Shown here piece by piece: positions 31,915 to 40,167 of a stretch of 64,000 nucleotides of DNA (position 1 is its first letter; every line of letters begins with the position of its first letter). A model generated the notes under the pieces. The model did not search any database, had not been told where the DNA came from, and was given only the letters and a program-made list of their open reading frames with translations. The stretch comes from Halovenus sp037080055 (GTDB lineage Archaea > Halobacteriota > Halobacteria > Halobacteriales > Haloarculaceae). The DNA lies in the NCBI RefSeq assembly GCF_037080055.1, contig NZ_JBAOJI010000001.1, forward strand, positions 930,001 through 994,000. The letters run 5' to 3'. Made by a program: the position numbers and the translations under genes.

Positions 31915-32515
31915 CGAACACGACGGCGTCGACGAGTCGGCCGAGGCCGGCGAGATCGATGCTGACGATTCGGAAGAGACAGCACTCCCGACAGAGGTCG
32001 TCGACGAAGCCGAGCGGCTGACTCGTCTCGCGCGCGAAGCAATCGACGAGGCCGAGGCCGCGGCCTACCGGGAGGACCGCGCGGAGTTGCTCGACGAGCA
32101 CGACTACACGGCCCGCGTCCGCGAGGAGGATCACGACGTGCTCGTGGTTCACCCCGAGGAGTGGGTCGAAGACGGGACGGTCTATCCGGAGCAGATCGAC
32201 GATCTGGATCGGGGAATCGAGCGCCCGCTCTCCGGGCCGGGCGACCCCGACGACTGGGAGGCCGTCTGGGAGCACAACATGGCGATTGCCGAGGAAGTCG
32301 AAGCCGAACACGGAGAGGCACACGGCGGAAACGCCGAGGCGCTCGCGGAGTTCATGAGCAACCACTACGCCAAAGAGATCGAACAGGCGACGGAGTCGGA
32401 ACTATCGGAGTTTGTCGAGGAGTACTATCCGCGAAACGTGTGGCCCACCGACGACCAGAAAGCGGTCGTCGAGGAGTCTGTGGAACTCGTCGACGAGTTT
32501 ACGCAGCGTCGTTGA
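31907..32515 (+). CDS. rnhA operon protein (conserved haloarchaeal)
   Basis: This 202-residue, highly acidic, helical protein overlaps rnhA by 8 nt and is translated together with it. In haloarchaeal genomes the same arrangement is recurrent, and the protein is named for its operon. Segments EVVDEAERLTRLAREAIDEAEAAAYREDRAELL and AEFMSNHYAKEIEQATESEL suggest helical bundles. No catalytic motif is apparent. Its last 17 nt overlap the convergent PadR-like gene. Confidence 0.85.
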   Translation: MANEHDGVDESAEAGEIDADDSEETALPTEVVDEAERLTRLAREAIDEAEAAAYREDRAELLDEHDYTARVREEDHDVLVVHPEEWVEDGTVYPEQIDDLDRGIERPLSGPGDPDDWEAVWEHNMAIAEEVEAEHGEAHGGNAEALAEFMSNHYAKEIEQATESELSEFVEEYYPRNVWPTDDQKAVVEESVELVDEFTQRR

Positions 32516-32858
32516 CGAGCGATTCGATGTCTGCTTTGCGGTCCTCGTTTGTGATGATCTTGCCAAACGTCCAGTCGAGCTGATCGAGGACGGCCTCGTA
32601 GCCCTCGTCGGTCAGCGCGTACTGGTTCGTTCGTTTGTCGAGTTCACTTTTCTCTACGAGATCCATCTCGACGAGTTCGTCGAGGTTCGGGTACAGTCGC
32701 CCATGGTTTACTTCGGAGTCGTAGTAGGTCTCGAGCTCTCGTTTGATCGCGAGACCGTATCGGGGTTCTTCGGCAAGAATTGTGAGGATATTCTGCTGGA
32801 ACGCCGTAAGTTCTCGTGCGATGCCTGGTGTGTCAGGAACTGCTTGTGCCTCTGACAT
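32499..32858 (-). CDS. PadR-family transcriptional regulator
   Basis: This is a 119-residue winged-helix protein. LTAFQQNILTILAEEPRYGLAIKRELE is the PadR N-terminal helix pair, VNHGRLYPNLDELVEMDLVEKSELDKRTNQYALTDEGYEAV is the recognition helix and wing, and a short C-terminal helix follows. The start at 32858 is chosen because the TATATA at 32877-32882 lies about 23 nt upstream, making the mRNA leaderless. It converges on the rnhA operon with a 17-nt overlap and is divergent from ppa. The palindrome at 32941 lies between them. Confidence 0.9.
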   Translation of the reverse strand: MSEAQAVPDTPGIARELTAFQQNILTILAEEPRYGLAIKRELETYYDSEVNHGRLYPNLDELVEMDLVEKSELDKRTNQYALTDEGYEAVLDQLDWTFGKIITNEDRKADIESLVNDAA

Positions 32859-32940
32859 ACTTGGTTGAATGTCATCTATATACTTAACCCTTGCCAATTC
32901 ATCTTATCTTTGTCACGAGAAAATCGGCGTACGGGGGGCG

Positions 32941-32956
32941 GTTACACTGGTGTAAC
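32941..32956. promoter_or_regulatory. GTTACAC-TG-GTGTAAC palindrome between PadR and ppa
   Basis: This perfect 7-bp-arm inverted repeat is centred on TG. It lies 83 nt upstream of the PadR-like start and about 120 nt upstream of ppa. PadR regulators bind such short inverted repeats, so it is a plausible operator of one or both genes. Confidence 0.5.
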
Positions 32957-32977
32957 TACCGAACATCGTACATATAA

Positions 32978-32994
32978 CGCTCTGTGGGAGAGCG
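32978..32994 (+). promoter_or_regulatory. Stem-loop CGCTCT-GTGGG-AGAGCG in the padR-ppa intergenic region
   Basis: A perfect 6-bp stem with a 5-nt loop. It may be an operator half or a structure in a long leader of ppa; with the leaderless start predicted for ppa it would be only DNA. Confidence 0.25.
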
Positions 32995-33036
32995 CTCGCC
33001 GGATCGCGTGCCTACGAGGGAGGTAGGGAGATAGAC

Positions 33037-33059
33037 CGAAAGTAGTTTTTGGCCAAAAA
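33037..33059 (+). promoter_or_regulatory. ppa promoter (CGAAA plus T-rich TATA-like box) overlapping a 14-bp palindrome
   Basis: CGAAA (33037-33041) and the TTTTT run match haloarchaeal BRE and TATA positions about 27 nt before the ATG pair at 33073/33076. TTTTTGGCCAAAAA (33046-33059) is a perfect palindrome covering the TATA-like box, a place where a repressor would block TBP. Confidence 0.4.
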
Positions 33060-33072
33060 ATCAGATACGATA

Positions 33073-33609
33073 ATGATGGCAAATCTCTGGGAAGACCTAG
33101 AAACCGGACCGAACGCGCCAGAAGAGATCTACGCAGTCGTCGAGTGTCTCAAAGGCGAGCGAAACAAGTACGAGTACGACAAGGACATCCCCGGCGTGGT
33201 GCTGGACCGCGTGCTGCACTCGAACGTCCACTATCCGTCGGACTACGGTTTCATTCCGCAGTCCTATTACGACGACGAGGATCCCTTCGACGTGCTCGTG
33301 CTCGTCGAGGATCAGACCTTCCCCGGCTGTGTCGTCGAGGCACGCCCGGTCGCGCTGATGAAGATGGACGACGACGGCGAGCAGGACGACAAGGTCATCG
33401 CGGTCCCGACGGAGGACCCGCGATACGACCACATCGAGGACCTCGAAGACATCCCACAGCAGACGCTGGACGAAATTGACGAGTTCTTCGCGACCTACAA
33501 GAACCTCGAAGAGGGCAAGGAAGTCGAGACGCAGGGCTGGGAGGACAAGCAGGCCGCGATGGACGCGATCGAACACGCACAGGACCTCTACGAAGAGCAC
33601 TTCGAATAA
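33073..33609 (+). CDS. ppa: Inorganic pyrophosphatase (family I)
   Basis: This 178-residue soluble class I pyrophosphatase hydrolyses PPi to drive biosynthesis. Key residues are in ECLKGERNKYEYDKD (phosphate-binding Lys and Arg), VHYPSDYGFIPQSYYDDEDPFDVLVLV (metal-binding Asp cluster) and DDKVIAVPTEDPRYDH. Two consecutive ATGs (33073, 33076) both fit a leaderless start; MANLWEDL (33076) is the usual haloarchaeal N-terminus. The frame continues upstream to 33049 without a preferred start. Confidence 0.96.
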   Translation: MMANLWEDLETGPNAPEEIYAVVECLKGERNKYEYDKDIPGVVLDRVLHSNVHYPSDYGFIPQSYYDDEDPFDVLVLVEDQTFPGCVVEARPVALMKMDDDGEQDDKVIAVPTEDPRYDHIEDLEDIPQQTLDEIDEFFATYKNLEEGKEVETQGWEDKQAAMDAIEHAQDLYEEHFE

Positions 33610-33666
33610 CCGTCGGCGACGGCCGCCGACCGGACGGCGTGAGTGACAACACTCTCACGCAACGAC

Positions 33667-34071
33667 TCATTCGGCTGCCGGTGTCTGATATTCTGGGAGG
33701 GGGACCAACAGCAGCGGAATCGTGGCGCGCTCGATGAGCGCGTGTGAGATGCTCCCGAGGATGATGCGCTCCGTCCGAGAGTGTCGACGAAGACCGATCA
33801 CCATCTGCTCCGCATCGACTCGCTCGGCCTCGTCGAGCAGCGCCAGCATGGGACCGCCTTCGCGGCCGGGGTCGATGACATCTGCGTCGACGGTAGTGAT
33901 CTGCCCCAGTCGATCCTCGAGTATCTGTACCGCGTGTTCGGCCCGCTCGTTGGATGCGGTCGTGGCGTACACTGCACGGATGTGATCGTCTGCAGTCACG
34001 TGGTTGCTGAGCTGGTCGGCGATTGCTGTGCTTGCTGATTCACCGTCCGTACCGACGAGATATGTTACCAT
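33667..34071 (-). CDS. Universal stress protein family, non-canonical
   Basis: This 134-residue Usp-fold protein starts MVTYLVGTDGESAS and ends IPLLLVPLPEYQ. The canonical ATP motif G-2x-G-9x-G is altered to GLRRHSRTERIILGSIS, so nucleotide binding is doubtful. It has no operon partner: its stop faces the ppa stop. The start is the ATG at 34071; an extension of seven codons reaches 34092. Confidence 0.88.
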   Translation of the reverse strand: MVTYLVGTDGESASTAIADQLSNHVTADDHIRAVYATTASNERAEHAVQILEDRLGQITTVDADVIDPGREGGPMLALLDEAERVDAEQMVIGLRRHSRTERIILGSISHALIERATIPLLLVPLPEYQTPAAE

Positions 34072-34285
34072 ACGTCTAGAGCTACGCGACACCCCGAATA
34101 TGTGAGTTATTCTTGATTTATTGCAGAATTATCACACAGACGGACAGACAACAGACAGAAGCAGTGAAACTGTGGATCGGTCGAGTTTCCAGCCCACTCA
34201 GTATGGCCGCAGACAGACTACATCGGTAACGAAACGGCCTGCGAGAGCCGACAGCATTAACTCGTCTCGCTCAGACGCCTTCCGT

Positions 34286-34774
34286 ATGGAGAAAGTCACG
34301 ATAGACGACGTGCGCAACGAGGTCAACCCACTGCAGGTCCACGACGTTCGCCGGCCGGTGTCGGACGAACTCGGAACCGAGCATTTTGCGATGAACTACT
34401 TCGAGCTTTCGCCCGGCGATTCCTTCTCGGGGGGGCTACACACACACCACGATCAGGAAGAGGTCTTCTACGTCGAATCCGGGACCGCCGAGTTCGAGGT
34501 CGGCAAAGACCGCGAGAAGGTGACTGTCGAGGAAGGCGAAGTGATCCGCTTCGAGCCCGGCGAATTCCAGACCGGCTACGCCGTCGAGGAGGAGGGCAAC
34601 GAAGTCGTCGGCTGGGCACTCGGTGCGCCCACCTCACAGCACGACTGGGAGGAACTCGAATCGATGATTCCCTGCCAGGAGTGTGGCGAAGAACTGCCCC
34701 ACGGCACGACCATCAACGACGAAGGCCGCTTCGAGTTCACCTGCACCGAGTGTGGTAACACCTTCGCGATGTAA
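34286..34774 (+). CDS. Cupin-domain protein with C-terminal zinc ribbon
   Basis: This is a 162-residue protein. The cupin core has motif 1 GGLHTHHDQEEVFYVESGTAEF and motif 2 FEPGEFQTGYAVEEEGN, so a metal-binding beta-barrel is likely. Residues 128-162 form a zinc ribbon CQECGEEL...CTECGNTF, an unusual fusion. The ATG at 34286 is used; the frame upstream to 34121 translates into low-complexity, Arg/Ser-rich sequence that is not protein-like. The substrate is not determinable. Confidence 0.88.
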   Translation: MEKVTIDDVRNEVNPLQVHDVRRPVSDELGTEHFAMNYFELSPGDSFSGGLHTHHDQEEVFYVESGTAEFEVGKDREKVTVEEGEVIRFEPGEFQTGYAVEEEGNEVVGWALGAPTSQHDWEELESMIPCQECGEELPHGTTINDEGRFEFTCTECGNTFAM

Positions 34775-34871
34775 GGCTGCTGTCCCACGACCCGCCCGAA
34801 TAGGCCCGATTTTGACGAAAGCGCTGCTGATGAATTGCGACCGACCAACGACGAACAGCAACCGGTTTGCG

Positions 34872-34884
34872 GTAATATTATTAC
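34872..34884. promoter_or_regulatory. GTAATA-T-TATTAC inverted repeat upstream of the substrate-binding lipoprotein
   Basis: A perfect 6-bp-arm inverted repeat in an AT-rich promoter region, 45 nt before the ATG at 34929 and just upstream of a TATA-like AAAATATTTA (34896-34905). Confidence 0.35.
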
Positions 34885-34928
34885 AAGTATACAGAAAATA
34901 TTTACAACGTTATTCTTAGATAGTAAGT

Positions 34929-36377
34929 ATGTCACGTAACGTGATCAGAACGAGGCGGCGGTATCTGCAGGGGATCTCCGCTGCCGGTGTCGTCGGTGTT
35001 GCGGGATGTATCGCGGAAGACGAGACAGGCGAGAACGACGGCCCGGACGACGACAGCGAACCGGACGACGACACTGAGCCCGACGAGGACAGCGAGCCAG
35101 CCAGCGGCGACGGAGTGACTATCGGCCACATCTCTCCAGAGTCGACCGTGCTGGGGGTTGGCTCGGCTCGGGCCGCGGCGCTGGCCGTGGAAACCGTCAA
35201 CGACAGTGGGGGAATCATGGACGAGCGTGTCGAGCTCGTCACGGGAGACACGCAAACATCCGCGGCAGAAGCGGAAGTCGTCGTCGAAGAGCTAATCCAG
35301 CAGGAAGGCGCCGACGTGATCGTCGGCGGGTTCCAGTCCGAGATCGGCCGTGCGGTGACCGACCTGACAGCCGAGTTCGGCGTGCCCTACATTTCGACCG
35401 GTCCGGCAGCGCCGGATCTGACTACTCACTTCCCGGGGGATGAGTACGACCGCTACAAGCATTACTTCCGGGTTGGACCGATCAACGCCGCGCTGCAGGC
35501 CGAGGCGATGAGTGAGTATCTGACCTATCTCTCGGATCGCCACGGCTGGAATTCGCTCGCGTTCTACCGGGATCTGGCCGCCTGGACCGAGCCGTTCGCC
35601 GAGCATCTGCCCGCCTTGCTCGAAGACCAGGGGCTCACAATCGAGACACAGGACTCGATCACGATTCAGAACCCGGATCTCTCGCCGCTCGTCTCGACCG
35701 CCGCGGAGGAAGGCGTCGATTATGTCCTGCGCTTTTTCGGGCACATTGCCAGCTCACCCCAGCAGATCTTCCCGGCGTGGCGGGGTGATCTTGACTTCGG
35801 TCTCGAAGGAATCCACATTCCCGGCTCTCATCCCGAGTACGACATCGCGACTGAGGGGCTCAATATCTACGAGACGACCGCCCAGAACGGTGCCGGCGGT
35901 GCAGCTCCAATCACCGACCACACCCGGTCGTTCATCGACAGCTACGTCGACGAGTACGCCGGCGACGAGTTCGAGGTCGGAACACCAGACGGCTCGCCGA
36001 TGGAGATGGGCTTCGGGACCTACGACGCAATCGTGCTCCTGCAGGACGTGCTCAACGAGATCGGGACGACCAACCCCGAGGACCATCTCGACGATTACGT
36101 CGACGAAATGCTCAGCACGGAACCCGGCCGAATCGAGTCGGTTTCGGGTCCGATTCAGTTCTACGGGTCGGACGCCGAATTCCCGCACGACCTGCAAGCC
36201 GCCCGCAGCAGTGACGGGACGATCACTAACTTCCCCGTGACACAGTTCCAGCCGTACAAGGATGGCAACGCCGCGACTGTCGAGTACGAAGGCGTCGTCC
36301 GACCCGGACAGGTCGAGTGTGTCTTCCCCGAACCGTACCGCACTGCAGACCACCAGCGGCCATCGTGGATGGGCTGA
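34929..36377 (+). CDS. Branched-chain amino-acid type ABC substrate-binding lipoprotein
   Basis: This 482-residue protein has a Tat signal (TRRRYLQG) and a lipobox GVAGC, then an acidic low-complexity linker of about 35 residues and a periplasmic-binding fold of the LivK/AmiC type (VTIGHISPESTVLGVGSARAAALAVETVNDSGGI; VDVIVGGFQSEIGRAVTDL-like regions). It should bind amino acids, amides or urea outside the cell. No permease or ATPase is adjacent; the only such genes in the window are the livMGF set at 1-2312. Confidence 0.93.
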   Translation: MSRNVIRTRRRYLQGISAAGVVGVAGCIAEDETGENDGPDDDSEPDDDTEPDEDSEPASGDGVTIGHISPESTVLGVGSARAAALAVETVNDSGGIMDERVELVTGDTQTSAAEAEVVVEELIQQEGADVIVGGFQSEIGRAVTDLTAEFGVPYISTGPAAPDLTTHFPGDEYDRYKHYFRVGPINAALQAEAMSEYLTYLSDRHGWNSLAFYRDLAAWTEPFAEHLPALLEDQGLTIETQDSITIQNPDLSPLVSTAAEEGVDYVLRFFGHIASSPQQIFPAWRGDLDFGLEGIHIPGSHPEYDIATEGLNIYETTAQNGAGGAAPITDHTRSFIDSYVDEYAGDEFEVGTPDGSPMEMGFGTYDAIVLLQDVLNEIGTTNPEDHLDDYVDEMLSTEPGRIESVSGPIQFYGSDAEFPHDLQAARSSDGTITNFPVTQFQPYKDGNAATVEYEGVVRPGQVECVFPEPYRTADHQRPSWMG

Positions 36378-36381
36378 CCGC

Positions 36382-37434
36382 TCAGAGCGTGTAATCCTGC
36401 GATGGGGATTCGGTGTCCAGAAACGCCGCGAGCAGATCGATCGTCGCCTCGATATCCTCGACGTGGGCGCTCTCGGTGACGGTGTGGAGATACCGCGTCG
36501 GGATCGAGAGGGCACCCACGGGAGTTGCGCCGCCGAAGCGCTGGAGGCCGGCGGTGTCGGTCCCGCCCGCAGGAAGCACTTCGATCTGGTACTCGATCCC
36601 CAGATCGTCGGCCACGTCTTCCAGTCGACGGTTCACTTTCGGGCTGGTGATGACACTCGAATCTTTGAGCTTGATCGCCGTCCCCTCGCCGAGTTCGGTG
36701 ACGTGATCAGCCGGCTCGAAGCCCGGCACGTCGTTGGCGACGGTCACGTCCAGCGCGATGGCGAGATCCGGATCGAGATCGACACCAAGCGCCTGTGCGC
36801 CGCGGATGCCGACTTCTTCCTGAACCGTGGCGGCAAAGTGGATCGTCACCTCTGGGTCCTCGATCCGCTGGGCTGCTTCGAGAATCGTAAAGAGACAGAC
36901 CCGGTCGTCGAGGGCTTTCCCGGTGACTGTGTCGCCGACGAGTTCGGTCGTCTGTTCGAGTGTTACCAGATCACCGCGCGAGACGCGTTCCTGTGCGGTC
37001 TCGCCGTCGAGACCCAGATCGATGTGGATGTCTTCGACCTCCGGGTCGGCCTCCAGTTGCTCCTCGTCGAGGGTGTGTGGCGGCGGCGAGCCGATCACGC
37101 CCGTGATATCCTCCTCTTCGGTGTGGACGGTCACGCGCTGTGCTTTGAGGACGCGGGCGTCCCAACCACCGAGGGCGTCGACCTGTACGAAGCCGTCCTC
37201 GGTGACGTGACGGACCATGAACCCGATCTCGTCCATGTGTGCGGCGACGACGACTTCGGTGTCGGACGCACCCTCGATCGTCCCGACAACGTTGCCCATG
37301 CTGTCGGTACGGAGCCGATCTACCTCGGGATCGAGTTCGCGCCGGACGATTTCTCTGATCCGGTCTTCGTAGCCGGGGACGCCGCTGGTTTCTGTCAGTT
37401 CCTGGAGCAGATCGGTGTCGAACGACGGTGTCAT
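36382..37434 (-). CDS. M42-family metallo-aminopeptidase
   Basis: This 350-residue di-zinc peptidase of the glutamyl aminopeptidase / PepA-like (M42) family has metal and catalytic motifs AAHMDEIGFMV, KALDDRVCLF, TVQEEVGIRGAQ and ALDVTVANDVPG, plus the C-terminal IPTRYLHTVTESAHVEDI. It forms tetrahedral dodecamers that degrade short peptides. It lies downstream of, and convergent with, the substrate-binding lipoprotein gene (4 nt between stops). A role in peptide recycling is likely. Confidence 0.94.
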   Translation of the reverse strand: MTPSFDTDLLQELTETSGVPGYEDRIREIVRRELDPEVDRLRTDSMGNVVGTIEGASDTEVVVAAHMDEIGFMVRHVTEDGFVQVDALGGWDARVLKAQRVTVHTEEEDITGVIGSPPPHTLDEEQLEADPEVEDIHIDLGLDGETAQERVSRGDLVTLEQTTELVGDTVTGKALDDRVCLFTILEAAQRIEDPEVTIHFAATVQEEVGIRGAQALGVDLDPDLAIALDVTVANDVPGFEPADHVTELGEGTAIKLKDSSVITSPKVNRRLEDVADDLGIEYQIEVLPAGGTDTAGLQRFGGATPVGALSIPTRYLHTVTESAHVEDIEATIDLLAAFLDTESPSQDYTL

Positions 37435-37503
37435 AACCGTCGATAGTCACGCCAGTCCCAAGAGCGTAACCGAACCGGTAGCACAAAACGAATGTTTTCG
37501 GGA

Positions 37504-38412
37504 TTACGACGTTCGGTCGACGAACTTCACCACTTCCTCGGCAATCTCCTCCCCGGCGTCCTCCTGCAGGAAGTGCATCGCGCCCTCGATCCAGACATCC
37601 GGCTGTTCGCTCGCTGTCGGGAACAACTCTCGCATGGGATCGCGGGCATTGCCGGTGATCGGATCCGAATCCGAGAAGAGCACGAACGCCGGTTTTTGCC
37701 ACTCAGAGAGCCGTTCCTTCGCGGCGGCCATGTGATCCGCACCGGGATCGTCGGGCGAGGTCGGAATCAATCGCGGGAGGATGCGCGCGCACGCTTTCGA
37801 CTCCTCTGTGTGGAAGGGGGCTTCGTAGGCGGCGACAACCTCGTCTGAGAGTTCTGTCGCCGTCGCGTTCTGGATCAGCATGCCGATTGGGAGTTCGTCG
37901 GCGCGTTCGACGAAGTCGGCGAACTCGTGCCAGTCGTCGCTCATCTTCTGTGTCCCGTCGGGGACGCCGGTGTTCATCGGGACGAGTCGGGCAAAGCGCT
38001 CGGGGTTGTGTCCCGCCAGCGCTAGCCCGAGGATGCCGCCCCAGTCCTGACAGACCAGCGTGATCTCGTCGAGATCCAGTTCCTCGAACAGCAGTGTCTC
38101 GAAGGAGTCGTAGTGCAGGTCGAAGCTGTACGCGTCCGTGTCGGTGTACTTATCGGAGCGCCCGAGGCCGAGCATATCCGGCACGATGACCCGGCCGCGC
38201 TCGGCGAGAGTGGGGATCATCTTCCGGTAAAGGAAGCTCCACGACGGCTCGCCGTGCATCAACAGGAAGGTTTCGTCGGCGTCGTCGCTCGTTGGTTCGA
38301 CATCGACGTAAGCCATCTCCGCGCCGTCGTCGGTCACGGGCACGCGCTCGTATGGATAATCGAAGTCCGGGACATCCTCGAAACGATCTTCGGGTGTGGT
38401 TACAAAGCTCAT
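37504..38412 (-). CDS. Haloalkane-dehalogenase-like alpha/beta hydrolase
   Basis: This 302-residue alpha/beta hydrolase has the oxyanion motif HGEPSW, the nucleophile Asp in CQDWGG (where lipases have Ser), the acidic residue in SDSDPIT and the base in AMHFLQED. Asp as nucleophile is diagnostic of haloalkane dehalogenases and the closely related epoxide hydrolases; the HGEPSW form favours dehalogenase. The ATG at 38412 (MSFVTTPEDRFEDV) is the family start. It is divergent from the SDR gene. Confidence 0.9.
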   Translation of the reverse strand: MSFVTTPEDRFEDVPDFDYPYERVPVTDDGAEMAYVDVEPTSDDADETFLLMHGEPSWSFLYRKMIPTLAERGRVIVPDMLGLGRSDKYTDTDAYSFDLHYDSFETLLFEELDLDEITLVCQDWGGILGLALAGHNPERFARLVPMNTGVPDGTQKMSDDWHEFADFVERADELPIGMLIQNATATELSDEVVAAYEAPFHTEESKACARILPRLIPTSPDDPGADHMAAAKERLSEWQKPAFVLFSDSDPITGNARDPMRELFPTASEQPDVWIEGAMHFLQEDAGEEIAEEVVKFVDRTS

Positions 38413-38638
38413 GGTATGTCGGTCACGAGCCGCCATTAAAATTGTTCGGGAATATAGCGAATGTGTTACCGCGGGAAAGCTGACAAAACGGATCGTAAAA
38501 CGTTGTCCAATCTCGGATCCACGCGGTCGTGACACCCAGTACAGTTGCTTCGGCGGGCGCAGATGGGGTGGAACCCGGAGAGTCCGTGGTTCCCTGTAGA
38601 CAACAAGAGTGAAGCAGAGACCGGTCGAACGGGCGGGT

Positions 38639-39355
38639 ATGACAGAAAGAGCGATGGTGGTCGGGGCATCGTCCGGGATCGGCGAGGCACTCGTGCGAAC
38701 ACTCGCAGCGGAAGGGTACGAGGTCGGTCTGACGGCCCGTTCCGTCGACAAACTCGAAGCGGTTGCTGAGTCGTTACCGACCAGGGCCTACGTCGCACGG
38801 ATGGACGTGACCGAGACAGACGCGGCGCGGAAGGCGTTCACTGAACTCGCCGACGCGATGGGGACCGTCGACGTCGTCGTCGTCAACGCCGGCGTCGGCC
38901 CGGAGAATCCGGATCTGGAGTGGGAACCCGAACGGGACACCATCGACACGAACGTCCGCGGGTTCACGGCACTGGCTGTCGCCGCGATGGATCAGTTCGA
39001 GCAGCAAGGCCACGGCCAGCTCGTCGGCGTCTCGTCGGTCGCCTCCTACGTGGGAAGTAGTCGCGTCCCCGCCTACTACGCCTCGAAGGCGTACGTCTCG
39101 AACTATCTCGATGGTCTGCGGTACAAATCACAGTATCTCGACGCCGATATTACCGTGACGACGGTCGAACCCGGCTTCGTCGATACCGACCTTGCCGGCG
39201 GCGAGTTCTGGATGTGCTCGCCGGAGACGGCCGCGGACCTGATCCACGAAGCCATCGCGGAGAAGAAACGACAGCAGTTCGTGACGAAACGGTGGCGACT
39301 CGTGGCGCTCGCGCTGACGCTGATGCCCGATCTGCTCAAGCGTCGGTTGTTCTAG
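38639..39355 (+). CDS. Short-chain dehydrogenase/reductase (SDR)
   Basis: This 238-residue classical SDR has the cofactor motif VVGASSGIGEALV, NAGVG, the catalytic Ser in VSSVASYVGSS, and YYASK with the active Tyr and Lys. The C-terminal helix LVALALTLMPDLLKRRLF is hydrophobic, suggesting membrane association, as in steroid- or lipid-modifying SDRs. The substrate is not determinable. It is divergent from the dehalogenase-like gene and convergent with the small zinc ribbon at 39352 (4-nt overlap of stops). Confidence 0.93.
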   Translation: MTERAMVVGASSGIGEALVRTLAAEGYEVGLTARSVDKLEAVAESLPTRAYVARMDVTETDAARKAFTELADAMGTVDVVVVNAGVGPENPDLEWEPERDTIDTNVRGFTALAVAAMDQFEQQGHGQLVGVSSVASYVGSSRVPAYYASKAYVSNYLDGLRYKSQYLDADITVTTVEPGFVDTDLAGGEFWMCSPETAADLIHEAIAEKKRQQFVTKRWRLVALALTLMPDLLKRRLF

Positions 39356-39543
39356 GCTGGGACGAACGGATTGACCGGCCGACTGAGCCTCGCAAGCCGG
39401 GACTCGAACGCGTCCTGTTGCTCTGCCGACTCCGAAGCACTCGATCGACTTCGGTAGTGGGACTCGCCGCAGTTCGAACATTCAGTCAAGAATGAGTCTG
39501 ATTCTACGCCACACGAAAGGCACACGAGCACTCTTTCACTCAT
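39352..39543 (-). CDS. Small zinc-ribbon protein, copy 1 of a paralogous pair
   Basis: This 63-residue protein begins MSERVLVCLSCGVESDSF and continues LTECSNCGES, two CxxC pairs forming a zinc ribbon. The C-terminal LSRPVNPFVPA recurs as LTRPVNPIAPA in the protein at 39743. The middle is Ser/Glu-rich and disordered. It has no membrane helix. The function is unknown; such ribbons often bind nucleic acids or other proteins. Its stop overlaps the SDR stop by 4 nt. Confidence 0.8.
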   Translation of the reverse strand: MSERVLVCLSCGVESDSFLTECSNCGESHYRSRSSASESAEQQDAFESRLARLSRPVNPFVPA

Positions 39544-39717
39544 GTACTAATCCGACAACCCTGTAACTGAAAAATGCGTAACTAGGAGTATAAGAGCGAT
39601 GAATGGCCACAATCAGACTCGAAAGCGACTAATTCGATCAGCGAACGGCAGAATTACCAAACATTTGGGTTCACTGGGCCGCATACACAGACCCACTCAA
39701 TAGGGGCGGCTCTCGAT

Positions 39718-39738
39718 CAAAAACAAAGAAAAATCGGC
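39718..39738 (-). terminator. T-rich terminator after the second zinc ribbon
   Basis: On the minus strand, GATTTTTCTTTGTTTTTG directly follows the stop of the gene at 39743. Two T5 runs make a strong archaeal termination site. Confidence 0.5.
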
Positions 39739-39742
39739 CGCG

Positions 39743-39940
39743 TCAGTCGCCTGCGGCGGGGGCGATGGGGTTCACCGGACGAGTGAGTTTGGCGATCTCG
39801 TCGGTGATCTGTTCGTCGTCCTCTTCTTCGGACTCCTCGGTCTTACTCTCGAACTGCTGGGAGCCACACTCCGGACAGGGGTCCAGAAAGCTCTCGACGT
39901 GAGTCCCGCAGTCGAGACAGATGAATTCACGTTCTGACAT
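39743..39940 (-). CDS. Small zinc-ribbon protein, copy 2 of a paralogous pair
   Basis: This 65-residue protein begins MSEREFICLDCGTHVESF and continues LDPCPECGSQQF, and it shares the C-terminal RPVNPIAPA with copy 1. A run of Glu/Asp (EESEEEDDEQ) replaces the Ser-rich middle of copy 1. The ATG at 39940 is chosen; a TATA-like TTTAAATA (39964-39971, minus strand) lies about 25 nt upstream, so it has its own leaderless promoter. It is not in an operon with copy 1, which is 199 bp downstream. Confidence 0.82.
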   Translation of the reverse strand: MSEREFICLDCGTHVESFLDPCPECGSQQFESKTEESEEEDDEQITDEIAKLTRPVNPIAPAAGD

Positions 39941-40167
39941 ATCTAGATGTTCCTGCCATACATATTTAAACATGTTCTTGTCTGGCCACTCTGTGGACAT
40001 CTGGCACATTGTAGCCCAGCAGGTGGTACGGAACCCCCCGAATGTCAAAACCACACACGGAAACCGTTCGTCCGTTCAGTATTCCTGTCGCGCATCACGG
40101 CAACTGTTGCCGATTAGTTATGAGCATGGGTAATTATTTGAGTATCCACGTGTTATCACTGAGTGTG

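Noticed and set aside
34121..34285. 55-residue N-terminal extension of the cupin protein
   Set aside because: Translated sequence is low-complexity Ser/Arg/Thr without acidic bias; the ATG at 34286 gives the normal start.
36262..37446. Long 394-residue open frame on the plus strand opposite the M42 peptidase
   Set aside because: It is the antisense shadow of a clear metallo-peptidase; long antisense frames are common in GC-rich haloarchaeal DNA.
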